Positions 19,521 through 28,554 of a DNA stretch of 64,000 bases are shown here, piece by piece (the stretch's first letter is position 1; each line of letters starts with the position of its first letter). The notes below the pieces were generated by a model. The model did no database searches. It had not been told where the DNA came from and saw only the letters and a list, made by a program, of their open reading frames with translations. The stretch comes from Chloroflexi bacterium 13_1_40CM_65_17. Lineage in GTDB: Bacteria; Chloroflexota; Dormibacteria; Dormibacterales; Dormibacteraceae. The translations under genes and the position numbers were made by a program. The stretch covers positions 1 to 64,000 of the forward strand of contig MNES01000081.1 in the NCBI GenBank assembly GCA_001917815.1, in the 5' to 3' direction.

Positions 19521-20439
19521 AGCGCAGACGGCACCGGAGAGGCTGCGTTCAGCCGGAGACGCCCTATATCGTGCCGCCGGCATAGATGTCGAGCATCACG
19601 AGGACCAGGTCGCCGGACTGCGCACGCACTGGGTCACCGCCGGACGCGCCGAATCGCCTCATGCAGTGCTGCTTCACGGTTCCGGTGGGTCCGCAGCAAT
19701 CTGGTATCCGGCGCTGGGCGCGCTGGCGGAGCGGCGTCACGTAATCGCCGTAGACATGCCGGGCCATGGTGAGACTTCGATCCCGCGCTGGACCAGCCCG
19801 GGGACCATGGAGCGCATGCTCGAGTGGCTTGACGCGTTCCTCGATCGCTTCGACTGGCCGCTGATCGTGGGCCACTCATTGGGCGGATACATGGCGCTGC
19901 TGCATTTCGCGCGCCGGCGTCCCAACGTCGCCGGGATGGTGCTGGTCGACGCCGCGGGAATCGGGCCGAGACCGCCTGCCTTCGTGATGGCCACACGACA
20001 CCCGGTACTCGGTGCGCTGCTCGGTCTCGCCGCCGGCCTGCGTCCGACACGACGGCGGATGGAACGCACCATTCGGCGGCTGACCGTCGACCCGCACAGG
20101 ATTCCGCATGGCCAGCTCGCCCTCGAATACGCTTTGCAGACGGCGAGCCGGCCCGGATTCGGACGATTCCAGTTCGAGGTCTATCGCAGCGTGGCGATTC
20201 GCTACGACGAACCGGGCTACAAACCGTGGGGGCGCCTGCAAGAGATCTCGTGCCCGGCGCTGCTGGTTTGGGGCGACCATGACTACTTCCCGCTCAGCAA
20301 CGCAAAGCAAGCGGCGAGCGAAATGCCCGCCGCGCGCCTCGAGGTGCTGGCCGAAACCGGCCACCTCTCGTACCTGGAAGACCCCTCGGCGTTCAATGAA
20401 GTGCTAGGCAGCTGGCTGCGGGCCACTTACGAAAAGTAG
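19510..20439 (+). CDS. Alpha/beta-hydrolase
   Basis: Single-domain hydrolase. The oxyanion motif HGSGG is at residues 56-60. The nucleophile elbow GHSLGG has Ser123. The acid lies in the WGDHDYFPL region and the catalytic His in ETGHLSYLEDP near the end. The substrate is unknown; an ester, lactone or epoxide is equally possible. The start is TTG at 19510 with AAGGGA just upstream, overlapping the permease 3' end by 11 bases, so it probably belongs to the exporter transcription unit. Confidence 0.88.
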   Translation: MVPEAQTAPERLRSAGDALYRAAGIDVEHHEDQVAGLRTHWVTAGRAESPHAVLLHGSGGSAAIWYPALGALAERRHVIAVDMPGHGETSIPRWTSPGTMERMLEWLDAFLDRFDWPLIVGHSLGGYMALLHFARRRPNVAGMVLVDAAGIGPRPPAFVMATRHPVLGALLGLAAGLRPTRRRMERTIRRLTVDPHRIPHGQLALEYALQTASRPGFGRFQFEVYRSVAIRYDEPGYKPWGRLQEISCPALLVWGDHDYFPLSNAKQAASEMPAARLEVLAETGHLSYLEDPSAFNEVLGSWLRATYEK

Positions 20440-20475
20440 CCAATGATGGGGCGATAGGAGGTAAACTTCGACGCC

Positions 20476-21318
20476 ATGCCGAGATCGATGTGGAAAGGAG
20501 TCGTCTCGTTCGGAATGGTCTCGATCCCGATCCGTCTCTACAACGCCACCGAATCCAGCGCCAAGGTGTCATTCCGGCAGCTATGTCCTGAGCACCGATC
20601 CCCCATCAGCTATAAGCGCTGGTGCGCGGACGGGGACCACGAGGTTGCGTACGGCGAGATTCTGAAAGGCTTCGAAGTCGGCAAGGACCGGTACGTGATC
20701 ATCGACGACAAGGATCTCGACAATATCCCGCTCGCCACCGCGCACAGCATCGACATCAGCGAGTTCGTCCCCCGGGACGACATCGAACCCGGCCTCTACT
20801 TCAACAGCGCCTACTACGTGGAGCCCGAGGAGCTCGGCAAGAAGCCGTACCACCTGTTGCGCGAGGCGCTCGAGGCAACCGGGAAGATGGCCATCGCGAA
20901 GATCGCGCTCCGCGACCGCGAGCACCTGGCCGCCCTTCACCCCACCGACAACGCGCTGCTCATGAACACGCTGCACTGGCCCGACGAGATTCGCTCCGCG
21001 GAAGGGCTGAAGGGGCTCGAGGGTGAGGTGAAGATCAATCCCAAAGAGCTCGAGATGGCCAAGGCCCTGGTCGAGAGCCTCGCCGATTCGTTCGACCCGA
21101 GCCGCTACAAGGACGAGTATCGCGAGGCTGTGATGAGGGTCGTCCAGGCCAAGATCGACGGCGAGGTCATCGAAGCCCCGCCCGCTCCGCAGACTGCCAA
21201 GGTAATGGACCTGATGGAGGCGTTGAGGGCGTCGGTCGACGCGGCCAAGAAGTCTCGCGCCGCCCGCGAGAAGGCGCAACCCGCGGAAGCAAAGAAGGCC
21301 CGTAGAAAGGCCTCCTAA
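20476..21318 (+). CDS. ku: Ku protein for non-homologous end joining
   Basis: Homodimeric ring that binds double-strand DNA ends and recruits a ligase. Starts MPRSMWKGVVSFGMVSIPI, the standard bacterial Ku opening. It contains VSFRQLCPEH, RWCADGDHEV, FVPRDDIEP, YFNSAYYVEP and LVESLADSFDPSRYKDEYREA. A Lys/Ala-rich tail (residues 250-280) is typical of Ku proteins that slide inward on DNA. A DNA ligase gene follows 136 bases downstream, making an end-joining pair. Confidence 0.97.
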   Translation: MPRSMWKGVVSFGMVSIPIRLYNATESSAKVSFRQLCPEHRSPISYKRWCADGDHEVAYGEILKGFEVGKDRYVIIDDKDLDNIPLATAHSIDISEFVPRDDIEPGLYFNSAYYVEPEELGKKPYHLLREALEATGKMAIAKIALRDREHLAALHPTDNALLMNTLHWPDEIRSAEGLKGLEGEVKINPKELEMAKALVESLADSFDPSRYKDEYREAVMRVVQAKIDGEVIEAPPAPQTAKVMDLMEALRASVDAAKKSRAAREKAQPAEAKKARRKAS

Positions 21319-21322
21319 AACC

Positions 21323-21432
21323 GCCTCCCTCTCCCTTTGAGGGGGGACTCCCCCCTCAAGGCGCCGGGCCTGGCAAAGCCAGCTCCCGGCGCACCCCCCT
21401 GCCAGCCCTCTCCCCGGAGGGGAGAGGGAGAG
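21323..21432 (+). repeat. Three-hairpin intergenic repeat, family B copy 1
   Basis: Between ku and the ligase gene are three perfect hairpins. The first is TTGAGGGGGG-ACT-CCCCCCTCAA (21337-21359). The second has nested arms, GCGCCGGG/CCCGGCGC (21361-21392) enclosing CTGGC-AAA-GCCAG. The third is CCCTCTCCCC-GGA-GGGGAGAGGG (21406-21428). The leading CCTCCCTCTCCC can also pair with the trailing GGGAGAGGG, giving an alternative long-range fold. It could attenuate ligase expression relative to ku. Confidence 0.75.
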
Positions 21433-21454
21433 GCCTCGCGGCTAATCTGGAGCC

Positions 21455-22483
21455 GTGGAATCGGACCAGCTCCAGATCGAGCTCGAGAGCTTCCCCAACG
21501 AGCTGCGTCCGATGCAGGCAGCGTCGGCCGAGGCGCCGTTCAGCTCGCCCGAGTACATCTTCGAGGTCAAATGGGATGGGCTCCGCTGCATGCTGTTCCG
21601 CGACCCCGAAGGCAAAGTGCACCTTCAGGATCGGGGTCTCAACGACCTGACCGCGGACCTGCCGGAGGTGACCGCGGCGGCGGCCCGCGTGCCGCCTGGG
21701 AGCGTGATCGACGGCGAGCTCGTCGCCACCGATCCGGACGGCCGGCCGGACTACCCTCGGCTGCGTGAGCGGCTGACAGCCGGCGCGGCGCGCCGAGAAG
21801 AGATCCCTGTCGCCTACCTCGCTTTCGACGCCCTCTACCTCGAGGAGAAGCCTTTGCTGCGCCAGCCGGTCGGTCGCCGGCGCTCCCGCTTGCGCAAGGC
21901 GGTGGAGGCAGGCGGCCACATCTTCGTACCCGACCACATCGAGGAAGACGGAGTCGAGCTATTCGAAGCCTGCCTCGAGCGCGGCCTCGAGGGTGTGGTT
22001 GCGAAGCACAGCCTCAGCCCGTACGTGCCAGGCCAGCGCAGCCCGTTCTGGTTGAAGGTCAAGGCTGTGAAGTCAGACGACTTCGTTGTCATCGGCTGGA
22101 CCGGAATCGAGCCGTTCGATGCCCTGCTCGTCGGCTACCACGAAGATGGACGCTTGCTACCGTGCGGCACCGTCGGCGGAGGCTATGACGGTCCGGCGAT
22201 GGAAGCGATCAAAGAAAAGCTGGCCGACCTCGCGAGCGATGCCTCTTCGCTCGACCCGCCGCCCATCATGACCAGGCCCGTGCAATGGGTGCGACCAGAG
22301 CTGGTCGTCAGTGTCCGGTACTCGGAGTGGTCGCCCGATGGCACGCTTCGCTTCCCGATCTTCAACGGGCTCCGGCCGGAGGTGCACCCGGCGGAAGCCG
22401 TGAGGCACCGGCCCCGCGTCGTCATCCTGGGACACGTGAAGCCGGGATCGGCGGCCTACGACCTCACGCGATTTCCGTTTTGA
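21455..22483 (+). CDS. ATP-dependent DNA ligase (stand-alone LigD ligase-domain type)
   Basis: Seals nicks or ends with ATP; adjacent to ku, so probably the end-joining ligase. The adenylation motif KWDGLR has Lys39. Further nucleotidyltransferase motifs are IDGELV (III), EGVVAKH (IV) and WLKVK (V). A C-terminal OB domain follows (residues 215-342) and ends YDLTRFPF. Polymerase and phosphoesterase domains found in full LigD are absent. The GTG start at 21455 has GGAG 2 bases upstream, unusually close. Confidence 0.93.
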   Translation: MESDQLQIELESFPNELRPMQAASAEAPFSSPEYIFEVKWDGLRCMLFRDPEGKVHLQDRGLNDLTADLPEVTAAAARVPPGSVIDGELVATDPDGRPDYPRLRERLTAGAARREEIPVAYLAFDALYLEEKPLLRQPVGRRRSRLRKAVEAGGHIFVPDHIEEDGVELFEACLERGLEGVVAKHSLSPYVPGQRSPFWLKVKAVKSDDFVVIGWTGIEPFDALLVGYHEDGRLLPCGTVGGGYDGPAMEAIKEKLADLASDASSLDPPPIMTRPVQWVRPELVVSVRYSEWSPDGTLRFPIFNGLRPEVHPAEAVRHRPRVVILGHVKPGSAAYDLTRFPF

Positions 22484-23406
22484 CAGACAGAAACCTCGAC
22501 GCTGTAACGGGTGCTTTCAGCTTCACGGGCGGTTTCATCGCCCGCCGCCTGCTTGCCGCGGGCCGCCGTGTGCGAACGCTGACGAATCACCCACATCGCC
22601 CCGGCGCCGAGGAGATGGAGGTGGACGTCACGCCCCTTCAGTTCGAGGACCGGGAGGCGTTGATCCAGAGCCTCCGGGGAGTCGACGTCCTGTACAACAC
22701 GTACTGGATCCGCTTCCCGCATGCGGGCATCGGCTTCGGTGATGCGGTCGCCAACACGCGAAGGCTGATCGGCGCGGCCGCCGAGGCCGGGGTGCGCAAG
22801 GTCGTCCACATCAGCGTCAGCAATCCATCGGCCGATTCGCCGCTCGATTACTACTCGGGCAAAGCGCGCGCCGAGGCCATCGTGCGTGAATCGGGGCTGG
22901 CCTGGGCGGTGGTGAGGCCCACGCTCATCTTCGGCCAGGGCGACATCCTCCTCAACAACATCGCGTGGCTGTTGCGCCGGATGCCGGTGTTTCTGGTCCC
23001 CGGAAACGGCGCCTACCGGTTGCAGCCTGTCGCCGGCGATGATGTGGCAGACATCGCGATCTGGGCCGCCGGCCTGACTGACAGCGTGACGGTGGATGCG
23101 GCCGGCCCCGACATCATGTCGTACGCGGAGCTCGTAGACAGCATCGCCATCGCCATCCATCACACGCGGCGGATCGTCTTCACTCCACCTGCCCTGACCC
23201 TTCTTGCCGCGCGAGTTGTTGGCAGGTCGGTGAACGACGTAGTCCTCACACCTCAGGAGCTCGACGGCTTGATGGACGAGCTGCTGGTCTCGAAAGAGCC
23301 CCCTCGTGGCACCTCTAGGATCGACGACTGGCTGCTGCGAAATTCGGACACCCTGGGCACGAAATACGCGTCGGAACTCGACCGCCACTTCCGCCGACCC
23401 CTGTAA
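22480..23406 (+). CDS. NAD(P)-binding Rossmann-fold protein (atypical SDR / NmrA-like)
   Basis: The N-terminal nucleotide-binding loop TGAFSFTGGFIA fits the GxxGxxG-like motif of atypical short-chain reductases. Later segments (VRKVVHISVSNPS, YYSGKARAEAIVRESGLAW, VRPTLIFG) match NmrA/epimerase-like proteins in which Tyr-x3-Lys survives. The substrate is unknown. The start is taken as TTG at 22480, sharing four bases with the ligase stop (TTGA); upstream in-frame starts lie inside the ligase gene and encode no Rossmann sequence. Confidence 0.85.
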   Translation: MTDRNLDAVTGAFSFTGGFIARRLLAAGRRVRTLTNHPHRPGAEEMEVDVTPLQFEDREALIQSLRGVDVLYNTYWIRFPHAGIGFGDAVANTRRLIGAAAEAGVRKVVHISVSNPSADSPLDYYSGKARAEAIVRESGLAWAVVRPTLIFGQGDILLNNIAWLLRRMPVFLVPGNGAYRLQPVAGDDVADIAIWAAGLTDSVTVDAAGPDIMSYAELVDSIAIAIHHTRRIVFTPPALTLLAARVVGRSVNDVVLTPQELDGLMDELLVSKEPPRGTSRIDDWLLRNSDTLGTKYASELDRHFRRPL

Positions 23407-23417
23407 CCTCAGGGGAG

Positions 23418-24218
23418 ATGATGACGCCACTCGACGGAGGAGTCGCGGCCGTCGAGGCTCGACAGCTGGTCAAGCGCTTCGGCGTGGTGACGGCGGTCGA
23501 CGGAGTCAGCTTCCAGGCGATGCGTGGCGAGATCTTCGGCTTCCTGGGCGCGAACGGTGCCGGCAAGACGACAACATTGCGCATGCTGTGCGGCCTTCTG
23601 AGGCCGACGTCGGGCACCGCTCTGATCGATGGGATCGACATCATGGCAGCGCCCCTTGCCGCAAAGGCGCGTCTTGGATACCTGGACGAGGAGCCCTTCG
23701 TTCATCCGCACCTGACAGGACGAGAGTTCCTCGACTTCGTCGCCGATCTCTACAGGATGCCGAGCGGCCGGCAGCGCGAAGAAAGGATGGCCAGGCTTCT
23801 CAACCTGTTCGACCTTGCGGACAAGAACGGCGAGCTGATTGGCGGCTACAGCCACGGCATGCGGCAGAAGATCGGCCTCGCTTCCCTGCTCATCCGTGAG
23901 CCTTCGGTGCTGCTGCTGGATGAGCCCACCAACGGCCTGGACCCACGATCCGCCCGCTTGGTCAAAGACCTGCTCGAGGAGCTCGCGGCGCGCGGCACGA
24001 CTGTCCTCCTGTCGACTCACATCCTCGAGGTCGCCCAGGCGCTGTGCCGTCGGGTCGCGATCATCGACCATGGCCGGATCGTTGCCGTCGGGACGATGGA
24101 CGAGCTTCGCATCCTCGCCGGGAGCGAAGGCGCGAACCTAGAGGATCTCTTCCTCAAGCTCACAGCGGGTCCCGAATCACGGGAGATGATCGAGCGCTTG
24201 CTGGAGGGCGCTTCGTGA
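23418..24218 (+). CDS. ABC transporter ATP-binding protein (exporter 2)
   Basis: ABC ATPase with Walker A GANGAGKTT (about residues 43-51), signature YSHGMRQKIGLA, Walker B VLLLDEPTNGLDP and switch LSTHILEVAQ. The Q-loop position reads GYLDEEPF, without the usual Gln, as in several ABC-2 drug/Na+ exporter ATPases. Its stop overlaps the GTG of the permease gene by four bases (GTGA). Confidence 0.94.
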   Translation: MMTPLDGGVAAVEARQLVKRFGVVTAVDGVSFQAMRGEIFGFLGANGAGKTTTLRMLCGLLRPTSGTALIDGIDIMAAPLAAKARLGYLDEEPFVHPHLTGREFLDFVADLYRMPSGRQREERMARLLNLFDLADKNGELIGGYSHGMRQKIGLASLLIREPSVLLLDEPTNGLDPRSARLVKDLLEELAARGTTVLLSTHILEVAQALCRRVAIIDHGRIVAVGTMDELRILAGSEGANLEDLFLKLTAGPESREMIERLLEGAS

Positions 24219-25882
24219 GCCGGCCAGGCGCCCTGTGGGTGATCCTGCGCTCACAGCTCGTCGCTCAGCGCAACCGGCTCTTCAAGCGCAACCGGGCGGG
24301 CCTCATCGCGGTGACGCTCGTCACGCTCTTGTTCGGAGGGTTCGCCGCCGGCGGCATCTTCAGCGTGGGCGCTACAGCCGGCCATTTCTTGACCTCCAGC
24401 GTCGATCCGCTGCTCAGCGCCACCGTCACGGCGCTTTCGCTGCTCATGCTGCTGCTCGGCTTCCCAACTGTGATCGCCTCGTTATTCGTCGGCCGTGACC
24501 TGCTGCAGCTGGTCGTTGCGCCCGTCCGCACACGGGACATCTTTTTCGCGCGGCTGCTGCTGGCAATGAATGCCAACCTGCTCATCAGCGCGATCTTCGC
24601 CGCGGGGGTTGTGGGAGTCGGCATAGGCGCCGGCGCGCAGCCCGTCTATTACCCGACGGCATTGCTCCTGATCGCGGCCCAGGTGGTCGCTGTCACATCC
24701 CTGCAGGCGATCCTGATGACCGTTATCGCGCGATGGGTGCCGGCGCGCCTGGCCCGCGACGTCGCGGCCGGCGTGGCGGGGCTTACAGGCGTCGGTCTCT
24801 ACCTGGCGTGGAACCTCAGCCTCCGGCAGACATTTGGCCGGAGGGGGCGTCCTGATGTGTCGAGCCTCACCTCGTTTGTCCGGCCGATCGACTGGCTGCC
24901 CACGACCTGGCCCGCCCATGCGCTGAGCGCGGTCGTGGCGGGGAGCATCGGAACCGCGCTCTTCTGGTCGCTTGCCACACTCGCCTTCGCGGCAGTCCTC
25001 CTGACGATGGCTGGGCTTCTCTACGAGCGGACTCTGCTCTCGGGCCTGGGGATCTTCGGCGGCGCGGCGGTCGTCTGGCGCCGCAGGGTCGAGCGGCCGA
25101 TCCGACCTGGCCGGGCGCGCGGTGCAGGCTCTCCGGCTCTCGCCATCGCGCGCAAAGACTGGCTTGGCTTTCGCCGTGACGTGCGGCGCCTGACACGCCT
25201 GCTGCCGGCGGTGCTCTTGCCGTTGGGTTGGGTCGTCGCGTTCAGCCAGCAGGGTCGGATCCTGAGCGGCTTCTGGTCGAGCGTGGCGCTGGTCACGTTT
25301 CTCTCCATTTTCATGTCCTCGGCTCTTGCTCTTCCTTCCATTCCTGGCGAGCGCCGGGGATTCCAGCTCCTGCGCATGGCACCGCTCACGATGTGGCAGG
25401 TGCTGCGAGCGAAGGTGCTCACGGCGCTGCCTCCGGTCCTGGCGATCATCCTGGTGTTCAGCGCCGTGGTCGTACTTACCGGTAAGGACGGCCCGGGCCA
25501 GCTTCTCGAGCTCTTGATTCTCGGGCTTTGGCTGGCGGTGGGTTTCGTATCGATCTCGGTTTCCGGCGGAGCCATCGATCCACGTTTCGACGCCACCGAT
25601 GACCGAAGGTCGGTGGGAGTCCTCGGGTCGCTCGTCTCGCTGGCCGCGTCGCTTGCTTTCTCCGTGCTCAGCATCGGAGCACTGGCCCTTTTCGTCTTCG
25701 GCGCGCAGGCGACGACAGGTACCATCGATATCGGACCGATCATCTCGACGCCGGAATTGGGCGTGGCCATGCTCGGCGGCGGCGTGATGCTCGTCGCCGC
25801 AGCCGGCGTGCTGGTCGGCTCAGCTCTCTGGATTGCGAACGCACGCCTGCGCTCGTTCGAAGGCACCATCGCCGCGACCTAA
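24215..25882 (+). CDS. ABC transporter permease, large polytopic protein (exporter 2)
   Basis: Membrane partner of the preceding ATPase. 555 residues with roughly twelve hydrophobic segments in groups, separated by a basic cytoplasmic stretch near residue 300 (VWRRRVERPIRPGRARG). It is not obviously homologous to the permease of exporter 1. The GTG overlapping the ATPase stop is the natural start, because upstream in-frame sequence lies wholly inside the ATPase gene. The exported substrate is unknown. It ends the plus-strand block and converges on yraN with repeat copy B2 between them. Confidence 0.85.
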   Translation: MSRPGALWVILRSQLVAQRNRLFKRNRAGLIAVTLVTLLFGGFAAGGIFSVGATAGHFLTSSVDPLLSATVTALSLLMLLLGFPTVIASLFVGRDLLQLVVAPVRTRDIFFARLLLAMNANLLISAIFAAGVVGVGIGAGAQPVYYPTALLLIAAQVVAVTSLQAILMTVIARWVPARLARDVAAGVAGLTGVGLYLAWNLSLRQTFGRRGRPDVSSLTSFVRPIDWLPTTWPAHALSAVVAGSIGTALFWSLATLAFAAVLLTMAGLLYERTLLSGLGIFGGAAVVWRRRVERPIRPGRARGAGSPALAIARKDWLGFRRDVRRLTRLLPAVLLPLGWVVAFSQQGRILSGFWSSVALVTFLSIFMSSALALPSIPGERRGFQLLRMAPLTMWQVLRAKVLTALPPVLAIILVFSAVVVLTGKDGPGQLLELLILGLWLAVGFVSISVSGGAIDPRFDATDDRRSVGVLGSLVSLAASLAFSVLSIGALALFVFGAQATTGTIDIGPIISTPELGVAMLGGGVMLVAAAGVLVGSALWIANARLRSFEGTIAAT

Positions 25883-25947
25883 CCCCCTCTCCCCTTCGGG
25901 GAGATACCTCTGGGGTCCCCGCGCTGAAGGCGCGGGAGGGGCCGAGA
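25883..25947 (+). repeat. Intergenic hairpin repeat, family B copy 2 (possible bidirectional terminator)
   Basis: In the 74-base gap between convergent genes lie TCTCCCC-TTC-GGGGAGA (25888-25904) and CCCGCGC-TGAAG-GCGCGGG (25918-25936), both perfect. Flanking CCCTCTCC and GGGCCGAGAGAAGG recall family B copies at 21323 and 36573. The position suits transcription termination for both genes, though no T-run is present. Confidence 0.7.
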
Positions 25948-25956
25948 GAAGGTCAG

Positions 25957-26331
25957 CTACTCGAACGGGTCGAGGGTTAGCTCGCTGTCGAAGCCGCCAT
26001 CAGGTCGCGCGATGAGACCCACGACCGCATAGCGGATCGGTCCCTTCCAGCCTGCCAGCAGCCGGTACTCCGCGGCGGCGGCCGCGAGCGCTCGGCGCTT
26101 GCGCTGGCCGACGGCCTCGGCAGGCGTGCCGAACGCGTCGGTCGTCCTCGTCTTGACCTCGACGATCACCAGCTCGACCCCTCGGCGACAGATGAGGTCG
26201 ATCTCTCCGCGGCGTGCGGTGAACCCCGCTCCGACCACCTCGTAGCCTCGCCGCTTCAGGAGCTCGGCCGCCGCCTTCTCACCGGCTCGACCGAGATCTA
26301 GTTTGCGGCGAACCCTCGAAACGGCGCCCAT
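25957..26331 (-). CDS. yraN: YraN/UPF0102-family endonuclease-like protein
   Basis: Small predicted nuclease of the restriction-endonuclease fold. LGRAGEKAAAELLKRRGYEV, RRGEIDLICR and LVIVEVKTRT contain the conserved E, D and E-x-K active-site residues. Biochemical role is not established. The gene overlaps rnhB by 34 bases, and the rnhB-yraN pairing is widely conserved. Confidence 0.93.
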   Translation of the reverse strand: MGAVSRVRRKLDLGRAGEKAAAELLKRRGYEVVGAGFTARRGEIDLICRRGVELVIVEVKTRTTDAFGTPAEAVGQRKRRALAAAAAEYRLLAGWKGPIRYAVVGLIARPDGGFDSELTLDPFE

Positions 26332-26912
26332 GATGTGCGATGGATCGGGCTTGGGCCGAGTCGTCTAATGGCCGCGCGATGGGCGGGCGTGGCATAGCCC
26401 TTGTGCCAGGCGAACCCATAGCCGGGATACAAGCGGTCGTACTCGATCATGGTCTGGTCGCGCGCGACCTTGGCGACGATGCTCGCGGCCATGATCGACG
26501 CACAGATGCGATCTCCCCGCACGACCGCCATCTGCGGGAGCGGCGCCTCGGGCACGTCCCAGGCGTCGACGAGCAGGTATTCCGCCGGAATCGTGAGCCC
26601 GGCCACCGCCCCGGCGGTCGCCAGGTGGCGCGCGCGGATCAGGCCCAGCCGGTCGACCTGGGCGTGGTCGACCGCGCAGACGGAAACCGCGAGCGCGCGA
26701 CGCCGGATGATCCGGTCCAGCCGCTCGCGCTCTTCCGCGGTGAGCAGCTTGGAATCGTCGAGCCCTGGGATCCGAGTGCCGATCTCGAGCACTACGGCAC
26801 CGCCGACCACCGGGCCGGCGAGCGGGCCCATCCCCACCTCATCGACGCCCGCGACCACGGTGTACCCCATGGCGCCGGCCATGCGCTCGTAGCGCCACAG
26901 CTTCGGTCTCAC
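26298..26912 (-). CDS. rnhB: Ribonuclease HII
   Basis: Removes ribonucleotides and RNA from RNA/DNA hybrids. The N-terminal active-site motif is VAGVDEVGMGPLAGPV, carrying the catalytic Asp-Glu. The usual GRG of this motif is GMG here. DSKLL, the second Asp in LLVDAWD, and the third acidic residue in ASIMAASIVAKVARD are in place. 204 aa is normal. It is linked to yraN by overlap and follows rplS as in many Gram-positive genomes. Confidence 0.95.
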   Translation of the reverse strand: MRPKLWRYERMAGAMGYTVVAGVDEVGMGPLAGPVVGGAVVLEIGTRIPGLDDSKLLTAEERERLDRIIRRRALAVSVCAVDHAQVDRLGLIRARHLATAGAVAGLTIPAEYLLVDAWDVPEAPLPQMAVVRGDRICASIMAASIVAKVARDQTMIEYDRLYPGYGFAWHKGYATPAHRAAIRRLGPSPIHRTSWAPFRGFAAN

Positions 26913-26967
26913 AATCCGAGATTAGCGAGGAAGGGCATCGGGCACCAGATCCCTTAACAGGCTGCTT

Positions 26968-27381
26968 CTACTCCTCGGACTCTTCCTCGGTTTCGGCTTC
27001 TGCTTCGGCTTCGGGCTCGCCTTCGGCCTCGCGGATCAGACGCCTCCGCTCGCGGATGCGGGCCTCCTTGCCGACCTTGCCGCGGAGGTAATACAGCCTC
27101 GCCTGGCGGACATCGCCGTGGCGCAGCACCTCGATCTTGTCGATGCGCGGTGAGTGGATCAGGAACGTGCGCTCGACCCCCACGCCATGCGTGACCCGCC
27201 GCACTGTGAAGTTCTGGCGCAGGCCGCCGCCGGTCACGCGGATGACGGTGCCTTCGAAGACCTGGATTCGCTCTCGCGTGCCCTCGACGACCTTGGCGTG
27301 CACCTTGACCGTGTCGCCCGCGCGAAGCGCCGGGACCTTCTCCTTTTGCTGCTCCTTCTCGAGCTGCTGGATGACGTTCAT
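26968..27381 (-). CDS. rplS: 50S ribosomal protein L19 (bL19)
   Basis: Large-subunit protein at the 30S/50S interface. Sequence starts [23 protein letters not shown], with [29 protein letters not shown] and [18 protein letters not shown], all canonical. The tail from residue 116 is an acidic Glu/Ala-rich extension. Start 27381 is chosen because it makes the ATGA overlap with the trmD stop and has AAGGAG upstream; a longer frame reaching 27441 runs into trmD. Confidence 0.97.
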   Translation of the reverse strand: MNVIQQLEKEQQKEKVPALRAGDTVKVHAKVVEGTRERIQVFEGTVIRVTGGGLRQNFTVRRVTHGVGVERTFLIHSPRIDKIEVLRHGDVRQARLYYLRGKVGKEARIRERRRLIREAEGEPEAEAEAETEEESEE

Positions 27382-28052
27382 GACTCTTTCAACTCCTTGG
27401 TATGCATGGAAGATCTCTCGACCGCCTGACGGCGGCGCCATCGCTCGATGCGCGCGTGGTCACCGGAAAGGAGCACGTCGGGGACCGCGAGTCCCCGATA
27501 TTCGGCCGGGCGCGTGAACTGCGGCCACCCGGCGGGTTCGTCCGAAAAGCTGTCGTGCGCCAGAGACGCCGGATCGCCGACAACGCCCGGCACGAGCCGG
27601 GCCACGGCGTCGATGAGCACCATCGCGGGGATCTCGCCGCCGCTCAGCACATAGTCGCCGATGGAGATCTCACGCGTCGCCAGGGCCGTCCGGACGCGGT
27701 CGTCGATGCCTTCGTATCGACCGCACACGATGATGAGACCCGGCTCCGCCGCGAGCTCCGTCGCAAGGCGCTGATCGAGGCGCTCCCCCCACGGCTCGAG
27801 CAGGACGACCGGGCCGGCGTTGTGGGGCCGGATCGACTCCACCGCCTCGAACACCGGCTCGGGCTTGATCACCATGCCCGGGCCGCCACCGAACGGCACA
27901 TCGTCCACCTGCCGGTGGCGATCATGGGTGTGCTCGCGCAGGTCGTGCGTGTGGAGCTCGATGATCCCACGGTCGATGCCACGACCCACCACACCGTGCT
28001 CGAACACAGGGCCGAACATGGCCGGGAAGATCGTGACGACGTCAAATCTCAT
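27378..28052 (-). CDS. trmD: tRNA (guanine-N1)-methyltransferase
   Basis: Methylates G37 of tRNAs, preventing frameshifts. It is a trefoil-knot SPOUT enzyme. [48 protein letters not shown] and the knot segment [14 protein letters not shown] are diagnostic. 224 aa is typical. The rpsP-khpA-rimM-trmD-rplS order is the classic translation operon. Confidence 0.98.
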   Translation of the reverse strand: MRFDVVTIFPAMFGPVFEHGVVGRGIDRGIIELHTHDLREHTHDRHRQVDDVPFGGGPGMVIKPEPVFEAVESIRPHNAGPVVLLEPWGERLDQRLATELAAEPGLIIVCGRYEGIDDRVRTALATREISIGDYVLSGGEIPAMVLIDAVARLVPGVVGDPASLAHDSFSDEPAGWPQFTRPAEYRGLAVPDVLLSGDHARIERWRRRQAVERSSMHTKELKES

Positions 28053-28059
28053 GGTGTGG

Positions 28060-28554
28060 CTACGCTTCCTCGACCTCGAGCAGCCAATCGGCGACGACCA
28101 CGCGCCGTGCTTCGAGGCTCACCTCCAGCACCGCGTCGCGCGTGGCTGGAATCAGGTGCTCGACCTTGCCGTCGCGGCTCACCCACACGTCGTTGGCGGG
28201 CCGCTCGAGGACTTCGGCAATAGTGCCCAGCTGCCGGCCCGAACCGGTCTGGACCGCCAGCCCGACCACCTGATGGTGGTAGAAGTGACCGTCGTCCAGC
28301 GGCCTGGCGGCGCCGTCGGGGATCTCGAGGTACCGGCCGCGGAACAGTTCCGCGAAGGTGCGGTTGTCGACGCCTCGCAGCTTGACGACCAGGCCGGCGG
28401 GCTGCCCGGCGCGGCTCCACTCAACCAGTCGTTCGCAGCCGTCGAGCATTACCGTAGCGCCCGCACTGAACCGATCTTGAAAGTCTGTCAAGGGAATCAC
28501 CTTGACGGCTCCATCGACCCCGTACGCTCCCGTCACCTGTCCGACGCGGATCAC
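28060..28554 (-). CDS. rimM: 16S rRNA processing protein RimM
   Basis: Assembly factor that binds S19 and matures the 30S head. The RimM N-domain shows VGQVTGAYGVDGAVKV, and the PRC-barrel C-domain has FYHHQVVGLAVQT and IPATRDAVLEVSLEARRVVV. The GTG start shares four bases with the khpA stop (GTGA). 164 aa fits the family. Confidence 0.95.
   Translation of the reverse strand: MIRVGQVTGAYGVDGAVKVIPLTDFQDRFSAGATVMLDGCERLVEWSRAGQPAGLVVKLRGVDNRTFAELFRGRYLEIPDGAARPLDDGHFYHHQVVGLAVQTGSGRQLGTIAEVLERPANDVWVSRDGKVEHLIPATRDAVLEVSLEARRVVVADWLLEVEEA

Noticed and set aside
24044-24215. Upstream extension of the exporter 2 permease
   Set aside because: It lies wholly inside the ATPase gene, is Arg-rich and not hydrophobic; the GTG at the GTGA junction fits better.
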